Origin: an uncultured Acidobacteriia bacterium
GTDB taxonomy: Bacteria; Acidobacteriota; Terriglobia; Bryobacterales; Bryobacteraceae
Assembly: GCA_903825445.1 (NCBI GenBank)
Contig: CAIKAS010000157.1
Location: 1 to 35,214, forward strand
DNA length: 35,214 nucleotides
Direction: 5' to 3'
Part shown: piece after piece, positions 1-6,877 of the stretch
How the letters are laid out: every line of letters begins with the position of its first letter
Numbering within the stretch: the stretch's first letter is position 1
Translations under genes and position numbers: made by a program
The notes under the pieces: model-generated
Told to the model about the DNA's origin: nothing
The model's database searches: none
The model's input: the letters and a program-made list of their open reading frames with translations, nothing else

Positions 1-257
1 CTGCTCGGAATGATCGTCTTCAGCACTACACAGTCATCGCCGTCAACACAAAGAACCAGGTATGCATAGCCATCGATCTCCACGATAAGAACCCGCTGCC
101 CCCCGTATTTTTGCTGGTTCGGATGCTCGACAATATCCAGCACGTCCCCACGCTGAATATGAAACACGACTTCTTCGAACGATATACCGCGTTCTGCTCT
201 CAGCTTCTCGTTCTTCGCATTATCCCAAGTGAGGTACTTCAAAGACGATGCGAGCAC
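1..257 (-). CDS. BrnT-like toxin of a type II toxin-antitoxin system (partial, C-terminus off the left edge)
   Basis: Reading the minus strand from GTG 257 gives about 85 residues before the window ends. The N-terminal part contains KYLTWDNAKNEKLRAERGIS, followed by SFEEVV, DIVEHPNQQKY and a terminal LKTIIPS. This pattern (W-D-x-x-K-N near the start, SFEE, then a basic tail after IIPS) is that of BrnT-like/DUF4258-type small toxins, which act as ribonucleases and are paired with a DNA-binding antitoxin. The antitoxin is usually encoded downstream, which here is outside the window. GTG 257 was chosen because AAAGG sits 8 nt upstream; TTG 242 (LKYLTW...) is an alternative start closer to typical family N-termini. 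The gene begins 12 nt after a 38-aa ORF stops. Family-level call by pattern, not by search. Confidence 0.6.
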   Translation of the reverse strand, partial: MLASSLKYLTWDNAKNEKLRAERGISFEEVVFHIQRGDVLDIVEHPNQQKYGGQRVLIVEIDGYAYLVLCVDGDDCVVLKTIIPS

Positions 258-260
258 AAT

Positions 261-281
261 GTGTGCCTTTTAGGCATGCAC
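261..281. promoter_or_regulatory. Short inverted repeat in front of the BrnT-like toxin
   Basis: TGCCT-TTT-AGGCA lies at 263-275, extended imperfectly by GTG/CAC on both sides, just upstream of the toxin start and covering the stop of the small ORF. Such a dyad could be an operator for a toxin-antitoxin repressor or a weak hairpin. Only the symmetry is seen. Confidence 0.25.
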
Positions 282-386
282 TTCGCAAGCGTGACGCGCA
301 CGGACTTTCTTCACCAGCGCGGCGGACGGCCGCCCCAGAACGGAATCGGGGCAGCGGCAATTTTGCGGACGGGAATTGCTTTTCAT
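270..386 (-). CDS. 38-aa small ORF upstream of the BrnT-like toxin
   Basis: ATG 386 on the minus strand opens a 38-codon ORF (MKSNSRPQNCRCPDSVLGRP... ending CEVHA). It has a strong Shine-Dalgarno (AGGAAG, 4 nt before ATG) and stops 12 nt before the toxin start, so the two could be co-transcribed and translationally linked. It has a CRC cluster and a basic middle (VKKVRARH). I do not recognise a family. It is too short for a normal antitoxin and could be a leader peptide, a remnant of a larger gene, or chance. Confidence 0.35.
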   Translation of the reverse strand: MKSNSRPQNCRCPDSVLGRPSAALVKKVRARHACEVHA

Positions 387-663
387 TAATCTTCCTGTTT
401 GCTGCGTGACATTCGCCTCTCTTTATATTCCATATCCCTGGCGATCACCACTTGAATCAAACCGCAACGCCGAATCGTCTACCGTCGTTAAGACATGTAG
501 CAGGGAATCCTTTACCCTTCCTTCATCATCCTGCCTCTTATCGGCGTCCATCGGCGTGAATCGGCGGCTAAGGGTTTTGACTTTCTATAAAGTGGCCTTC
601 CTGCCCCCATCCTGTGCTACGATCACAACCATCTGCCGCATCTCCCGGACCAGAGGCTCAAAC
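387..663. other. Intergenic region with a degenerate dispersed repeat
   Basis: No gene supported. It lies between divergently transcribed genes. At about 541-576 it holds a CATCGGCGTGAATCGGCGG-type stretch followed by AAGGGTT; a related copy sits at 20434-20468 upstream of sppA. TATAAA (586-591) and TACGAT (618-623) could be -10 elements for the plus-strand lipoprotein gene, but neither has a convincingly spaced -35 box. An open frame runs from 376 into the lipoprotein gene, but this part has no recognisable protein character. Confidence 0.4.
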
Positions 664-1653
664 GTGCACTTAAGTAAAACCCCCGCATCGCCTTTGTTCG
701 TCCAGCGGCGCAGGCCGCGAGCCACGCAAGTCCGCCGTGCCCTGCTCCTCCTCTGCTCGCTCTTCCTCCTCTCATGCCAAACTTCCGACGACGCCGTCGC
801 CGCCGCAAAACAACTCGCCACAACATCCACCGATCTCGCCGCCTACTACGGCGCTTTATCCCGGATGGTAACTGACGATATAGCGCTCGGCGGTTTGCAG
901 AACACCTTACTGCCTCACGGCACAGTCCTGCCTTTCCCGGAATCAAATCGCACCATCCTGAACACCACTGCTTCGGAACTTCAGAAACGTGCCAACCTTG
1001 CCAGGTCGTTACAGGAAGTTTCAACCGCATTCTCCAGCCTGACCGGCTCTAAGGCCGCAACAGATGTTTCCAATGCGGCATCTAAATTGGGCACCGAACT
1101 GACCAACATCGGTGCGCTTCCGCAGGCTTCGGGCAGCCCGATATCTTTGCCCTCAGCGATAGGCGACGCGGCAAAACTGATCATGTCATTGGTGCAGCAA
1201 CATCAGGAGCGGAAGATCGCCCCGGCCCTCGACGCGACCGTAGCTGCGTTGAAGCAGCTTTTCTCGAAGGAAAACGGCGCGTATGATTCGCTGAATCAAA
1301 CGTATCTTACAAAGGCGCGCAGCCTTGCGGAATTCAGTATCGAGAGAAATCTGGTGGACGAGTCTTCTGTTCTGGCGCCGGCGCTCGAACCGTTCAACCT
1401 AAGGGCGCGCATGATCCCGACACCTGGCGCCCTATCCCTGGACGCCGCGGCCAAAGCTCAGGTGGAAGCAACCAATACCGCCCTGATAGAAGCTCATAAG
1501 AAAGCCTCAGCCGCCATGCTTCAGGCGATAACGGACATGGGCACGCGCATCCATCAACTCGCCAACGAGGGTCGCATGCCTTCGCGCGGTACGCCGGTGA
1601 CGCTGACAACTGTCGAGAACTGGATCAACATCGCGCACACCGCTACAAAATGA
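664..1653 (+). CDS. Putative lipoprotein of unknown function
   Basis: A 329-aa protein read from GTG 664, chosen because AGAGG lies 7 nt upstream. The frame is open back to 376, but that extension is compositionally odd and would bury the signal peptide. Residues 23-38 are VRRALLLLCSLFLLSC, a basic n-region, hydrophobic core and lipobox (LLSC) with Cys38 as the predicted lipidated residue. The mature part is Ala/Thr/Leu-rich and looks almost entirely alpha-helical with heptad-like stretches (for example SELQKRANLARSLQEV and KKASAAMLQAITDMGTRI). I do not recognise a family. It is followed after 16 nt by a small helical protein gene, and together they converge on the gasdermin operon. Function unknown; an envelope-facing helical lipoprotein is the most that can be said. 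Confidence 0.7.
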   Translation: MHLSKTPASPLFVQRRRPRATQVRRALLLLCSLFLLSCQTSDDAVAAAKQLATTSTDLAAYYGALSRMVTDDIALGGLQNTLLPHGTVLPFPESNRTILNTTASELQKRANLARSLQEVSTAFSSLTGSKAATDVSNAASKLGTELTNIGALPQASGSPISLPSAIGDAAKLIMSLVQQHQERKIAPALDATVAALKQLFSKENGAYDSLNQTYLTKARSLAEFSIERNLVDESSVLAPALEPFNLRARMIPTPGALSLDAAAKAQVEATNTALIEAHKKASAAMLQAITDMGTRIHQLANEGRMPSRGTPVTLTTVENWINIAHTATK

Positions 1654-1669
1654 TGAGAGAATTCTAAAC

Positions 1670-2020
1670 ATGACTGACGCCTTGCAAGCCCTCCAGGATC
1701 AATACGATTTGCTGACCGCGAGACTTCCCGATGTGCTGGCCGCCTGCAATGGTGACGCCTGCCAGATGGACGCCATAAATACGCAGTATGCCGCCTCTCA
1801 GGCGAACTACTTCAATGCCATAAATAAGACATTCCAGGACGACGATCCCGATGTCATGTCGCTCGTGGACCAGATGAAGAAGGAACAGACCGCCCTCACC
1901 GCCGCTGTCACTGAAATTGGCGAGGTGGCAGGAGTGATAACAGCCATCACAACCGCGATACAAACAGGCACATCTTTAGCTGCCAGGGTGACGAGCGGTG
2001 GCTTAGCTGCCGGCGGCTAA
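1670..2020 (+). CDS. Small helical protein of unknown function (116 aa)
   Basis: MTDALQALQD... to ...GGLAAGG. Probably co-transcribed with the preceding lipoprotein gene (16-nt gap; GAGAG upstream of the ATG). It is acidic and helix-rich with two cysteines (ACNGDACQ, about residues 25-30) that could form a disulfide. A hydrophobic Ala/Ile/Thr segment near the C-terminus (EVAGVITAITTAIQTGTSLA, about 83-102) could be a single membrane-associated helix. There is no signal peptide. Its stop lies 17 nt from the gasdermin stop (convergent). Family not recognised; the pairing with a lipoprotein suggests a shared envelope role, but that is inference. Confidence 0.6.
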   Translation: MTDALQALQDQYDLLTARLPDVLAACNGDACQMDAINTQYAASQANYFNAINKTFQDDDPDVMSLVDQMKKEQTALTAAVTEIGEVAGVITAITTAIQTGTSLAARVTSGGLAAGG

Positions 2021-2037
2021 CTCCTCCGAACACCATC

Positions 2038-2856
2038 TCACTGGGGGAAATCTATCTCAACAAGTTCGGCCTCGTTCACAATCGGCAGGTCGGGCCGCGA
2101 GTCTGACGCGGCCTCTGCATACTCTGAAAACGAAACTGCCGCGCTCGGCTTCACGCCGCGAAACTCCCACTGTCCGGCCGTGTACGCGATCTCGAACACC
2201 TGGAAGCCGAAGACGAGCGGCACGGCATTTTCGTACGTCACCGATGTGCTGTCGCTCGAACTCACAGTGACTCCACCCTTTGCGCTCAGCGCCGCCTGAA
2301 TCGCAGGAACGTTCACGTTTACCGTGGTGCTGGCGTCTTTCTTCCCCGTCACTTTGACCGATTTCGCCAGCAGGACCTGCGATATCACCAGCGCCTTCGT
2401 GCCTTTTTCTCCGCTGAAATACCGCCGTACGAAAGGATTCTGCGCAGCCAGCTCGCCCTTCGCCACATAGTTGCCGATCACAAACGGATCGATGCCGGAA
2501 ACCGTCACGTTACCCAGTTCAAACTGCATCGACTTCGCATCGTGATACTCGCCGCTCACATCCGGAGCCTTGCCGCCAAACATTCCATTCAGGGCATTGG
2601 CAAGAATCTCCAGACCTGCCGACAGTTTCAAATCGCTGGTGCAGAATCCGGAAATAGCGCCTGCGGCCTGCTGCGGTCCGGCCACCGGAACTGTTATTTC
2701 GGATTTCCAGATCTGATCCAGCGTGCCCAGCCAGGATTTGGACGTGCCATCGGCGCCAATCACGCCAAGCGGCGCAATGCCCTCGCGGGGCAGGCGCAAA
2801 ACGTTGTAGCCCAGATCGTTCAGATACGTGAGTTTCGGATCCACGCAGACAGCCAT
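2038..2856 (-). CDS. Bacterial gasdermin-like pore-forming cell-death protein (bGSDM)
   Basis: A 272-aa protein with GGGAG 9 nt before ATG. The N-terminus (MAVCVDPKLTYLNDLGYNVL, then RLPREGIAPL) matches what I know of bacterial gasdermins: a cysteine at position 3-4 (Cys4 here, palmitoylated in studied members), an LGYN strand, and an LPRxxIxPL turn. Further in, STSVTYENAVPLVFGFQVFE (residues 203-222) matches the conserved PLVFGF strand near the end of the pore-forming domain. The remaining ~40 residues would be the short autoinhibitory tail that a protease removes so that the N-terminal part oligomerises into inner-membrane pores, killing the cell during phage defence. Length (272 aa) fits the family. 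The third gene of an operon with a Ser/Thr kinase-TPR protein and a repeat peptide; no caspase-like, trypsin-like or subtilisin-like protease is visible nearby. Assigned from remembered motifs, not a search. Confidence 0.75.
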   Translation of the reverse strand: MAVCVDPKLTYLNDLGYNVLRLPREGIAPLGVIGADGTSKSWLGTLDQIWKSEITVPVAGPQQAAGAISGFCTSDLKLSAGLEILANALNGMFGGKAPDVSGEYHDAKSMQFELGNVTVSGIDPFVIGNYVAKGELAAQNPFVRRYFSGEKGTKALVISQVLLAKSVKVTGKKDASTTVNVNVPAIQAALSAKGGVTVSSSDSTSVTYENAVPLVFGFQVFEIAYTAGQWEFRGVKPSAAVSFSEYAEAASDSRPDLPIVNEAELVEIDFPQ

Positions 2857-2913
2857 ACTTTGTTTCTCCCTTTCGCGATTAACTGCGTATAGCCATATCT
2901 TCGGTGGTCGCCG

Positions 2914-3180
2914 CTATTTCGCGGGATCTTCTTCGCAGTCCGAGAAGCTCGGCTTCGTCGCACCATCCGAGAAGCTGGGCTTCGTTGCACCGTCTGAGAA
3001 GCTGGGTTTCGTCGCGCCATCGGAAAAGCTGGGCTTAGTCGCACCGTCAGAGAAGCTCGGCTTGGTCGCGCCATCGGAAAAGCTCGGCTTGGTGTCACCA
3101 TCAGAGAAACTCGGCTTGGTCGCGCCATCAGAAAAGCTCGGCGTACCGGGCAGATCGTTCTTATCTTTTTCGCTGCTCAT
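2914..3180 (-). CDS. Small protein of eight tandem PSFSDGATK repeats
   Basis: An 88-aa protein with a canonical AAGGAG 8 nt before ATG, so it is clearly translated. After a 13-residue charged leader (MSSEKDKNDLPGT) it consists of seven 9-residue units PSFSDG(A/D)TK and a final unit PSFSDCEEDPAK with the only cysteine and an acidic end. There is no signal peptide or membrane segment; it is likely disordered. It lies 21 nt after the kinase stop and 57 nt before the gasdermin start, so it is part of the operon. I do not recognise a family. Possible roles (inference): a phospho-substrate or scaffold for the kinase; a protease decoy or inhibitor guarding the gasdermin; or a multi-core peptide precursor. 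The T-K-P-S...S-D layout with an acidic C-terminus is loosely like microviridin-type cores, but no ATP-grasp ligase is in the window. Confidence 0.75.
   Translation of the reverse strand: MSSEKDKNDLPGTPSFSDGATKPSFSDGDTKPSFSDGATKPSFSDGATKPSFSDGATKPSFSDGATKPSFSDGATKPSFSDCEEDPAK
2939..3143. repeat. 27-bp in-frame tandem repeat array (about 7.5 copies)
   Basis: The repeats lie inside the 88-aa ORF. The 27-bp unit (plus strand GAGAAGCTSGGCTTSGTCGC followed by RCCATCN) varies at wobble positions (for example CTC/CTG, TTC/TTG, GCA/GCG) while the encoded 9-mer is almost invariant. This indicates selection on the peptide rather than a fresh DNA expansion. Confidence 0.85.
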
Positions 3181-3201
3181 ATCTGTAACTCCTTCTTCCG
3201 T

Positions 3202-5361
3202 TCACTTATTCATCGCCGCAATTGCCGCAAATCTTCTGTCGGCAATCAGTGACGCCATCTCGGGGTTTCGTTTCAGAGCCTCAAGCGAGTACTTCTTCGC
3301 CAGCGCTTTCCCGATCCAGCGCAACGCATCCTCCCTGTGGTGCAACAACTCGTTCCCTTCCGCCACTCTATAAAGTATTTCCGGATTATCCGGCTCGATG
3401 GTCGCCGCCTGCCGAAGCAGCGGCAGACTCTTCTCCGCCTCTCCTACAGTCGCATAGTAGGATCCCAGTCGCGCCAGCAGAGTCGCATCCTGCGGGCTTG
3501 TCTTTCGCTCCCCTTCCGCCAGCGATATCGCTTTCAGATAATTCTCGCGAGCCTTGTCCTTCTCCCCCGGAATCCTGCCATACGCCGATGCCAGGTTCGC
3601 CCACGTCAGGTAGTTGTCCGGATTTTGCGCCACCGCCTTCAGGTAAAGCTCTACCGCTTCCGGATAGCTTCCCTCCTGCACCAGGACAACTCCCAGATTC
3701 GCCAGGTAATTGTCCTGCGGAACCAGCGCGATGGCCTTATGGAACGCCTCCTTCGCCTCCGCGAAATGGCTCTCCTTTTGGTAGACCATGCCGAGGTTAT
3801 TCCATACACGCGAATTGTCCGGAGACAGTTTCACCGCCAACTGATACTGCTTTAAGGCATCGTCAAATCGTCCGTTCGAAAGATAGTAGTACCCAAGTTG
3901 ATTCGGCCAGCGCCAGTCGCCAATTGCCAGATCTTCCGCCTTTTGATAAGTCGGTTCCACATCAGCCGAACGCCCCTGCCGATTATAAAGATCAGCCAGC
4001 GCTCCGTAGGCTTCCGCATTCCTCGCATCCAGGCGGAGCGCCGTCTGCAACTCCTGCGCCGCCAGATCGTTCTTGCTCGTCAGCGCGTACAGCATTCCCA
4101 GCGTCACGTGGACGGAAGCCAGATCGTGATCGAGTTCCAGCGCCTTCGAGCAGGCGTCCTGCGTGTTTGTAAGCAGATCGGGCCCCGGTTGGTCGCGATA
4201 GTTAATGAAGTAAGCCCGGCAAAGTCCGCCATAAGCGAGCGCGAATTGCGGATCCATTTTCACTGTCGCCTGGAATCCTTCGATAGCCTGATCCACATTG
4301 TGCGGCAGATAGTATTTTTCCAGCTGTGCCTGGGCCTTGAGGAAAGTGGCGTGCGCCCCCGTTCCCGCCGGCAACGCACTCGACCGAAGGAACGGCAACA
4401 TCTGCCGGACAGGCGCGAACAGCAGCAATAAAAATAACGCAGGAAACGCCATCCACCACCGAACCAAACCTCTTTTCGGTGGCGCTGGCGCTGCGGAAAC
4501 CGTCTGTACCGAACCCGCGCCCAGACTCTCCGAAAGCGCCGACACCATCTGCCCCGCGCTCTGGTACCGTTCCCCAGGATTCGCGCGCGTTGCCGTCTCG
4601 ATCACCTGCACCAGCTTTTCCGGCAGATCGGGCCTGTCGTCATAGAGCGACCGCCGCCGCCCCGCCTCGTGCAGCGCCGCGACTTCCTGCAGCGTCCCCG
4701 CATCCACCGGGTACTTGCCCGTCAGCAGATGATAGAGCAGTATTCCGATGGCATAGATGTCACTCGCCGCCGACGCCTGCTCCCCTCGCAACAACTCCGG
4801 CGCCATGTAAACCGGTGTGCCGCCGACACGGTGATCGGGCGTGCCTTCAAGCGACAGCCCGAAATCCATCAGCAGAATGCGCCCGCCGTCTTCGCGCATC
4901 ACGTTACCGGCCTTGATGTCCCGGTGCAGCAGGCCCGCGCCGTGCACCGCGCTCACGGCCTTGCAGATATCGATCCCCACCAGCGCCGCCTCACGCGGGC
5001 CGAACGGACCCTGCATCGCGAGCACCGTCGAAAGCGTCTTGCCTTTGACAAAATCGCTCCAGAAACCCACGCGCCCGCCATGAGTATCCACGCCATATAC
5101 AGACACAACGTTCGCGTGCCGCACCTTCGCCATCAGGCGCGCTTCCCGCAGAATCTCTTTTTCCTGATCGGCCTGGCTCGAAACCCGTGGCAACAGTAAT
5201 TTCAACGCCACTTCGCGCTGCAGCACCGGATCGAACGCGCGATACACCTCGCCGAACCCTCCGTGGCCCACCATTTCCAGCAACTGGAACTGGCCCCAGA
5301 CGGTCAGCGGCTTTTTCCCGAAATGTGCGTCGCCCTCGTGAATGGTGAGGGTTTCATCCAT
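3202..5361 (-). CDS. Transmembrane Ser/Thr protein kinase (PknB-type) with C-terminal TPR repeats
   Basis: A 719-aa protein. The N-terminal half is a complete Hanks-type kinase: Gly-rich loop GHGGFGEVYRA (32-42), catalytic Lys54 in VALKLLLP, HRDIKAGN (146-153; Asp148 catalytic), DFG (166-168), GTPVYMAPE (181-189) and DIYAIGILLY (201-210). A transmembrane helix follows at about 301-318. The remaining ~385 residues are TPR units rich in alternating A/Y/L patterns (for example AWNNLGMVYQ-type motifs), which would lie across the membrane. The start at 5361 is supported by AGG 6 nt upstream and by the kinase domain beginning about residue 25. It heads the operon with the repeat protein and the gasdermin. 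Kinase-TPR proteins are common in Acidobacteria, so the gene could be a generic sensor; its tight linkage to a gasdermin is unusual and suggests that it senses stress or regulates the partners by phosphorylation (inference). Confidence 0.93.
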   Translation of the reverse strand: MDETLTIHEGDAHFGKKPLTVWGQFQLLEMVGHGGFGEVYRAFDPVLQREVALKLLLPRVSSQADQEKEILREARLMAKVRHANVVSVYGVDTHGGRVGFWSDFVKGKTLSTVLAMQGPFGPREAALVGIDICKAVSAVHGAGLLHRDIKAGNVMREDGGRILLMDFGLSLEGTPDHRVGGTPVYMAPELLRGEQASAASDIYAIGILLYHLLTGKYPVDAGTLQEVAALHEAGRRRSLYDDRPDLPEKLVQVIETATRANPGERYQSAGQMVSALSESLGAGSVQTVSAAPAPPKRGLVRWWMAFPALFLLLLFAPVRQMLPFLRSSALPAGTGAHATFLKAQAQLEKYYLPHNVDQAIEGFQATVKMDPQFALAYGGLCRAYFINYRDQPGPDLLTNTQDACSKALELDHDLASVHVTLGMLYALTSKNDLAAQELQTALRLDARNAEAYGALADLYNRQGRSADVEPTYQKAEDLAIGDWRWPNQLGYYYLSNGRFDDALKQYQLAVKLSPDNSRVWNNLGMVYQKESHFAEAKEAFHKAIALVPQDNYLANLGVVLVQEGSYPEAVELYLKAVAQNPDNYLTWANLASAYGRIPGEKDKARENYLKAISLAEGERKTSPQDATLLARLGSYYATVGEAEKSLPLLRQAATIEPDNPEILYRVAEGNELLHHREDALRWIGKALAKKYSLEALKRNPEMASLIADRRFAAIAAMNK

Positions 5362-5600
5362 GCTCTGCCTGCCCGCTCCGACGTGTAGTTAACTAACTAT
5401 AAGCCAACTACCCCGCCGGGGTCTACGCGCCTGAATGTCAGTTTTCCCGGGAGGCCACTTCCGCGTCAACAATTCCGGTCGCTATGATCGCTTCCGGGCC
5501 TTGGCTGAGACCCTTGCCGACATGCGGAACAGTTGACGTGTGATTCGGGTTTTTGCGTGAGAATGGCGGAAGTGTCGAAAAGAGCACGCGAACGCGAACT

Positions 5601-5633
5601 GATTCCGAAGGGCATCCGGCGCCCTGCCGAATC
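5601..5633 (-). terminator. Possible hairpin at the 3' end of the PEP-CTERM gene
   Basis: On the minus strand GATTCGGCAGGGC and GCCCTTCGGAATC form an imperfect stem around a short GCCGGAT loop, starting at the stop codon of the PEP-CTERM gene. The sequence after the stem is not a clean T-run (TTTT occurs about 25 nt later), so termination is plausible but unproven. Confidence 0.35.
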
Positions 5634-6492
5634 AGCCAGTGACGCGGCGTCGAAGGAATCCAAGGCCCACGATACCGGTACCAATCAACACGAAACTGGC
5701 TGGCTCCGGGGCAGCCGCAATTTCAGTGAGCGTGCTGCCAGTCGAGAGCAGACCTGAATACGGGCCGGCGCCACCCCCGTCGCCCCAACCCAGAGGAGCG
5801 TTCATGAAGCTGTTGGAGAACCCAAGGGTCGCAAAGAAGGATTCGTCGTATGCCTGGTGAGTCCAGCAGTCCATCTGTAGTGGTTGTGTAAAGCCGTTCG
5901 CGAGTCCACTCGCAGTGACTGTCTCGCCATCGCTGCAGCCATCGGTAAAACCCGGATCGCCGCCGCCGATGCCGGTGACGTGGTCGTTGCCATCACCGTT
6001 CGTCGTCCCAACCGCGAAGTCCCAGGAAGAGCCACCCGTGTAATCCCCGATCATTATCGTTCCTCCCCCTGCAAGATATGCCAGGATGGCCGCCTGATTA
6101 CCGGCAACCAGGGAATCGTCTTCCGTGCAGCACCCGCTGTCAGGGAGGAAGTAAAGCGCCGCGTAACTGCTGAGCGGCGAAGACAACTCATCAAGCGAAG
6201 CAACCACATCAAGGGGAATGTTGAAGGTGTTGCTGCCAGGCTGCGAACCAGTCGCACTATCGTTGACATTCGTTCCGATTACGCCGATTGTCTTACCGGA
6301 GCCGCCGTCCAGCGCCGACCACACCTGGCTTTCATACTCACAGCCGCTGGGGCTCCCGGACGGCTGCGGGCAGTGGTTTCCAATGGCGTCGCTGCCTTCC
6401 AGAATGATTGTGCTGGCCAGCGCGGATTTCGCGACGGTCAGGTGAATCGCCGTTGCCAAAAGAGCCGTAACGACAAACGTGAACTTCCTCAT
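5632..6492 (-). CDS. PEP-CTERM sorting-domain exported protein
   Basis: A 286-aa protein. Residues 1-26 form a signal peptide (MRKFTFVVTALLATAIHLTV, then ...ALAS). The C-terminus has the full PEP-CTERM tripartite signal: APEPASF, a hydrophobic helix (VLIGTGIVGLGFL) and a basic RRR end. Such proteins are recognised by an exosortase, cleaved near PEP and released to the surface or attached to exopolysaccharide. The body is Gly/Asp/Ser-rich with paired cysteines (SGCCTED, FTDGCSDGE, QMDCWTH) and an AILAYLAGGGTIMIGDYTGG stretch like a ThuA/glutamine-amidotransferase-like strand-turn, but I cannot name the fold. No exosortase gene is in the window. It is separated by 270 bp from the kinase operon downstream. 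Confidence 0.85.
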   Translation of the reverse strand: MRKFTFVVTALLATAIHLTVAKSALASTIILEGSDAIGNHCPQPSGSPSGCEYESQVWSALDGGSGKTIGVIGTNVNDSATGSQPGSNTFNIPLDVVASLDELSSPLSSYAALYFLPDSGCCTEDDSLVAGNQAAILAYLAGGGTIMIGDYTGGSSWDFAVGTTNGDGNDHVTGIGGGDPGFTDGCSDGETVTASGLANGFTQPLQMDCWTHQAYDESFFATLGFSNSFMNAPLGWGDGGGAGPYSGLLSTGSTLTEIAAAPEPASFVLIGTGIVGLGFLRRRVTG

Positions 6493-6877
6493 GTAATACT
6501 TCCTCCGTATTTCCCTAAATAATCTTCAGAAACTTGCCATTGATTCGACACAGGTTATAGAGCCGCGACCGCGAGGGGCGATTGCAAACTTGGTTTTTCA
6601 GCACCCCGCTAGTGCACGCGCATCGCCGTTTGGAACACTGGCGGACGAGCCATTCCCGTCAATAGGCTGCGTGGCCGCACGCGGCCACTGCGAAGCGCGA
6701 TGTTAACCAGGGTCTACAGCAACGGTTGCAACCGTGAACCATAAGCGACACCGGAGAAGCGTCCGATTGCGACGAAACGCGAAGAGAACCCGGCTTCATC
6801 ATCGCCCGGCGACGCCATGGTTACGTCAGCCATGGTTACGCCAGCCACAGTTACGCCAGCTCAGCTGGTTCATATGC
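6493..6877. other. Intergenic region with a short tandem repeat
   Basis: No gene supported. It contains the upstream region of the PEP-CTERM gene. Near 6821-6860 there are three imperfect direct copies of a 15-bp unit (CCATGGTTACGTCAG, CCATGGTTACGCCAG, CCACAGTTACGCCAG) just beyond the 3' end of cpaC. GGCCGCACGCGGCC (6672-6685) is an inverted repeat that could act as a hairpin after cpaC or an upstream element of the PEP-CTERM gene. Confidence 0.4.

Noticed and set aside
111..389. 92-aa plus-strand ORF at the left edge
   Set aside because: It is the complement of the BrnT-like toxin and the small ORF, which have family motifs and ribosome sites; the plus frame has neither.
576..623. TTGACT (577-582) with TACGAT (618-623) as a sigma-70 promoter
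   Set aside because: Spacing is 35 bp, twice the normal distance, so the pair was not annotated as a promoter.
376..663. N-terminal extension of the lipoprotein ORF (ATG 376)
   Set aside because: It would put 96 residues of odd composition before the signal peptide; GTG 664 has a ribosome site and gives a normal lipoprotein N-terminus.
2939..3143. Regular 27-bp repeats that might suggest a CRISPR array
   Set aside because: The copies are directly adjacent with no spacers and are in frame inside a well-initiated ORF, so this is a coding tandem repeat.
2820..3373. Long plus and minus frames across the 27-bp repeats
   Set aside because: Repeats open all frames. Only the 88-aa minus frame has a strong Shine-Dalgarno and a conserved repeat peptide.
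3222..5199. Several long plus-strand ORFs opposite the kinase gene
   Set aside because: Pro/Ser/Arg-rich shadow frames of a clear kinase-TPR coding sequence.
5533..5757. 74-aa plus-strand ORF between the kinase and PEP-CTERM genes
   Set aside because: Overlaps the 3' end of the PEP-CTERM gene antisense, has no ribosome site and no recognisable feature.
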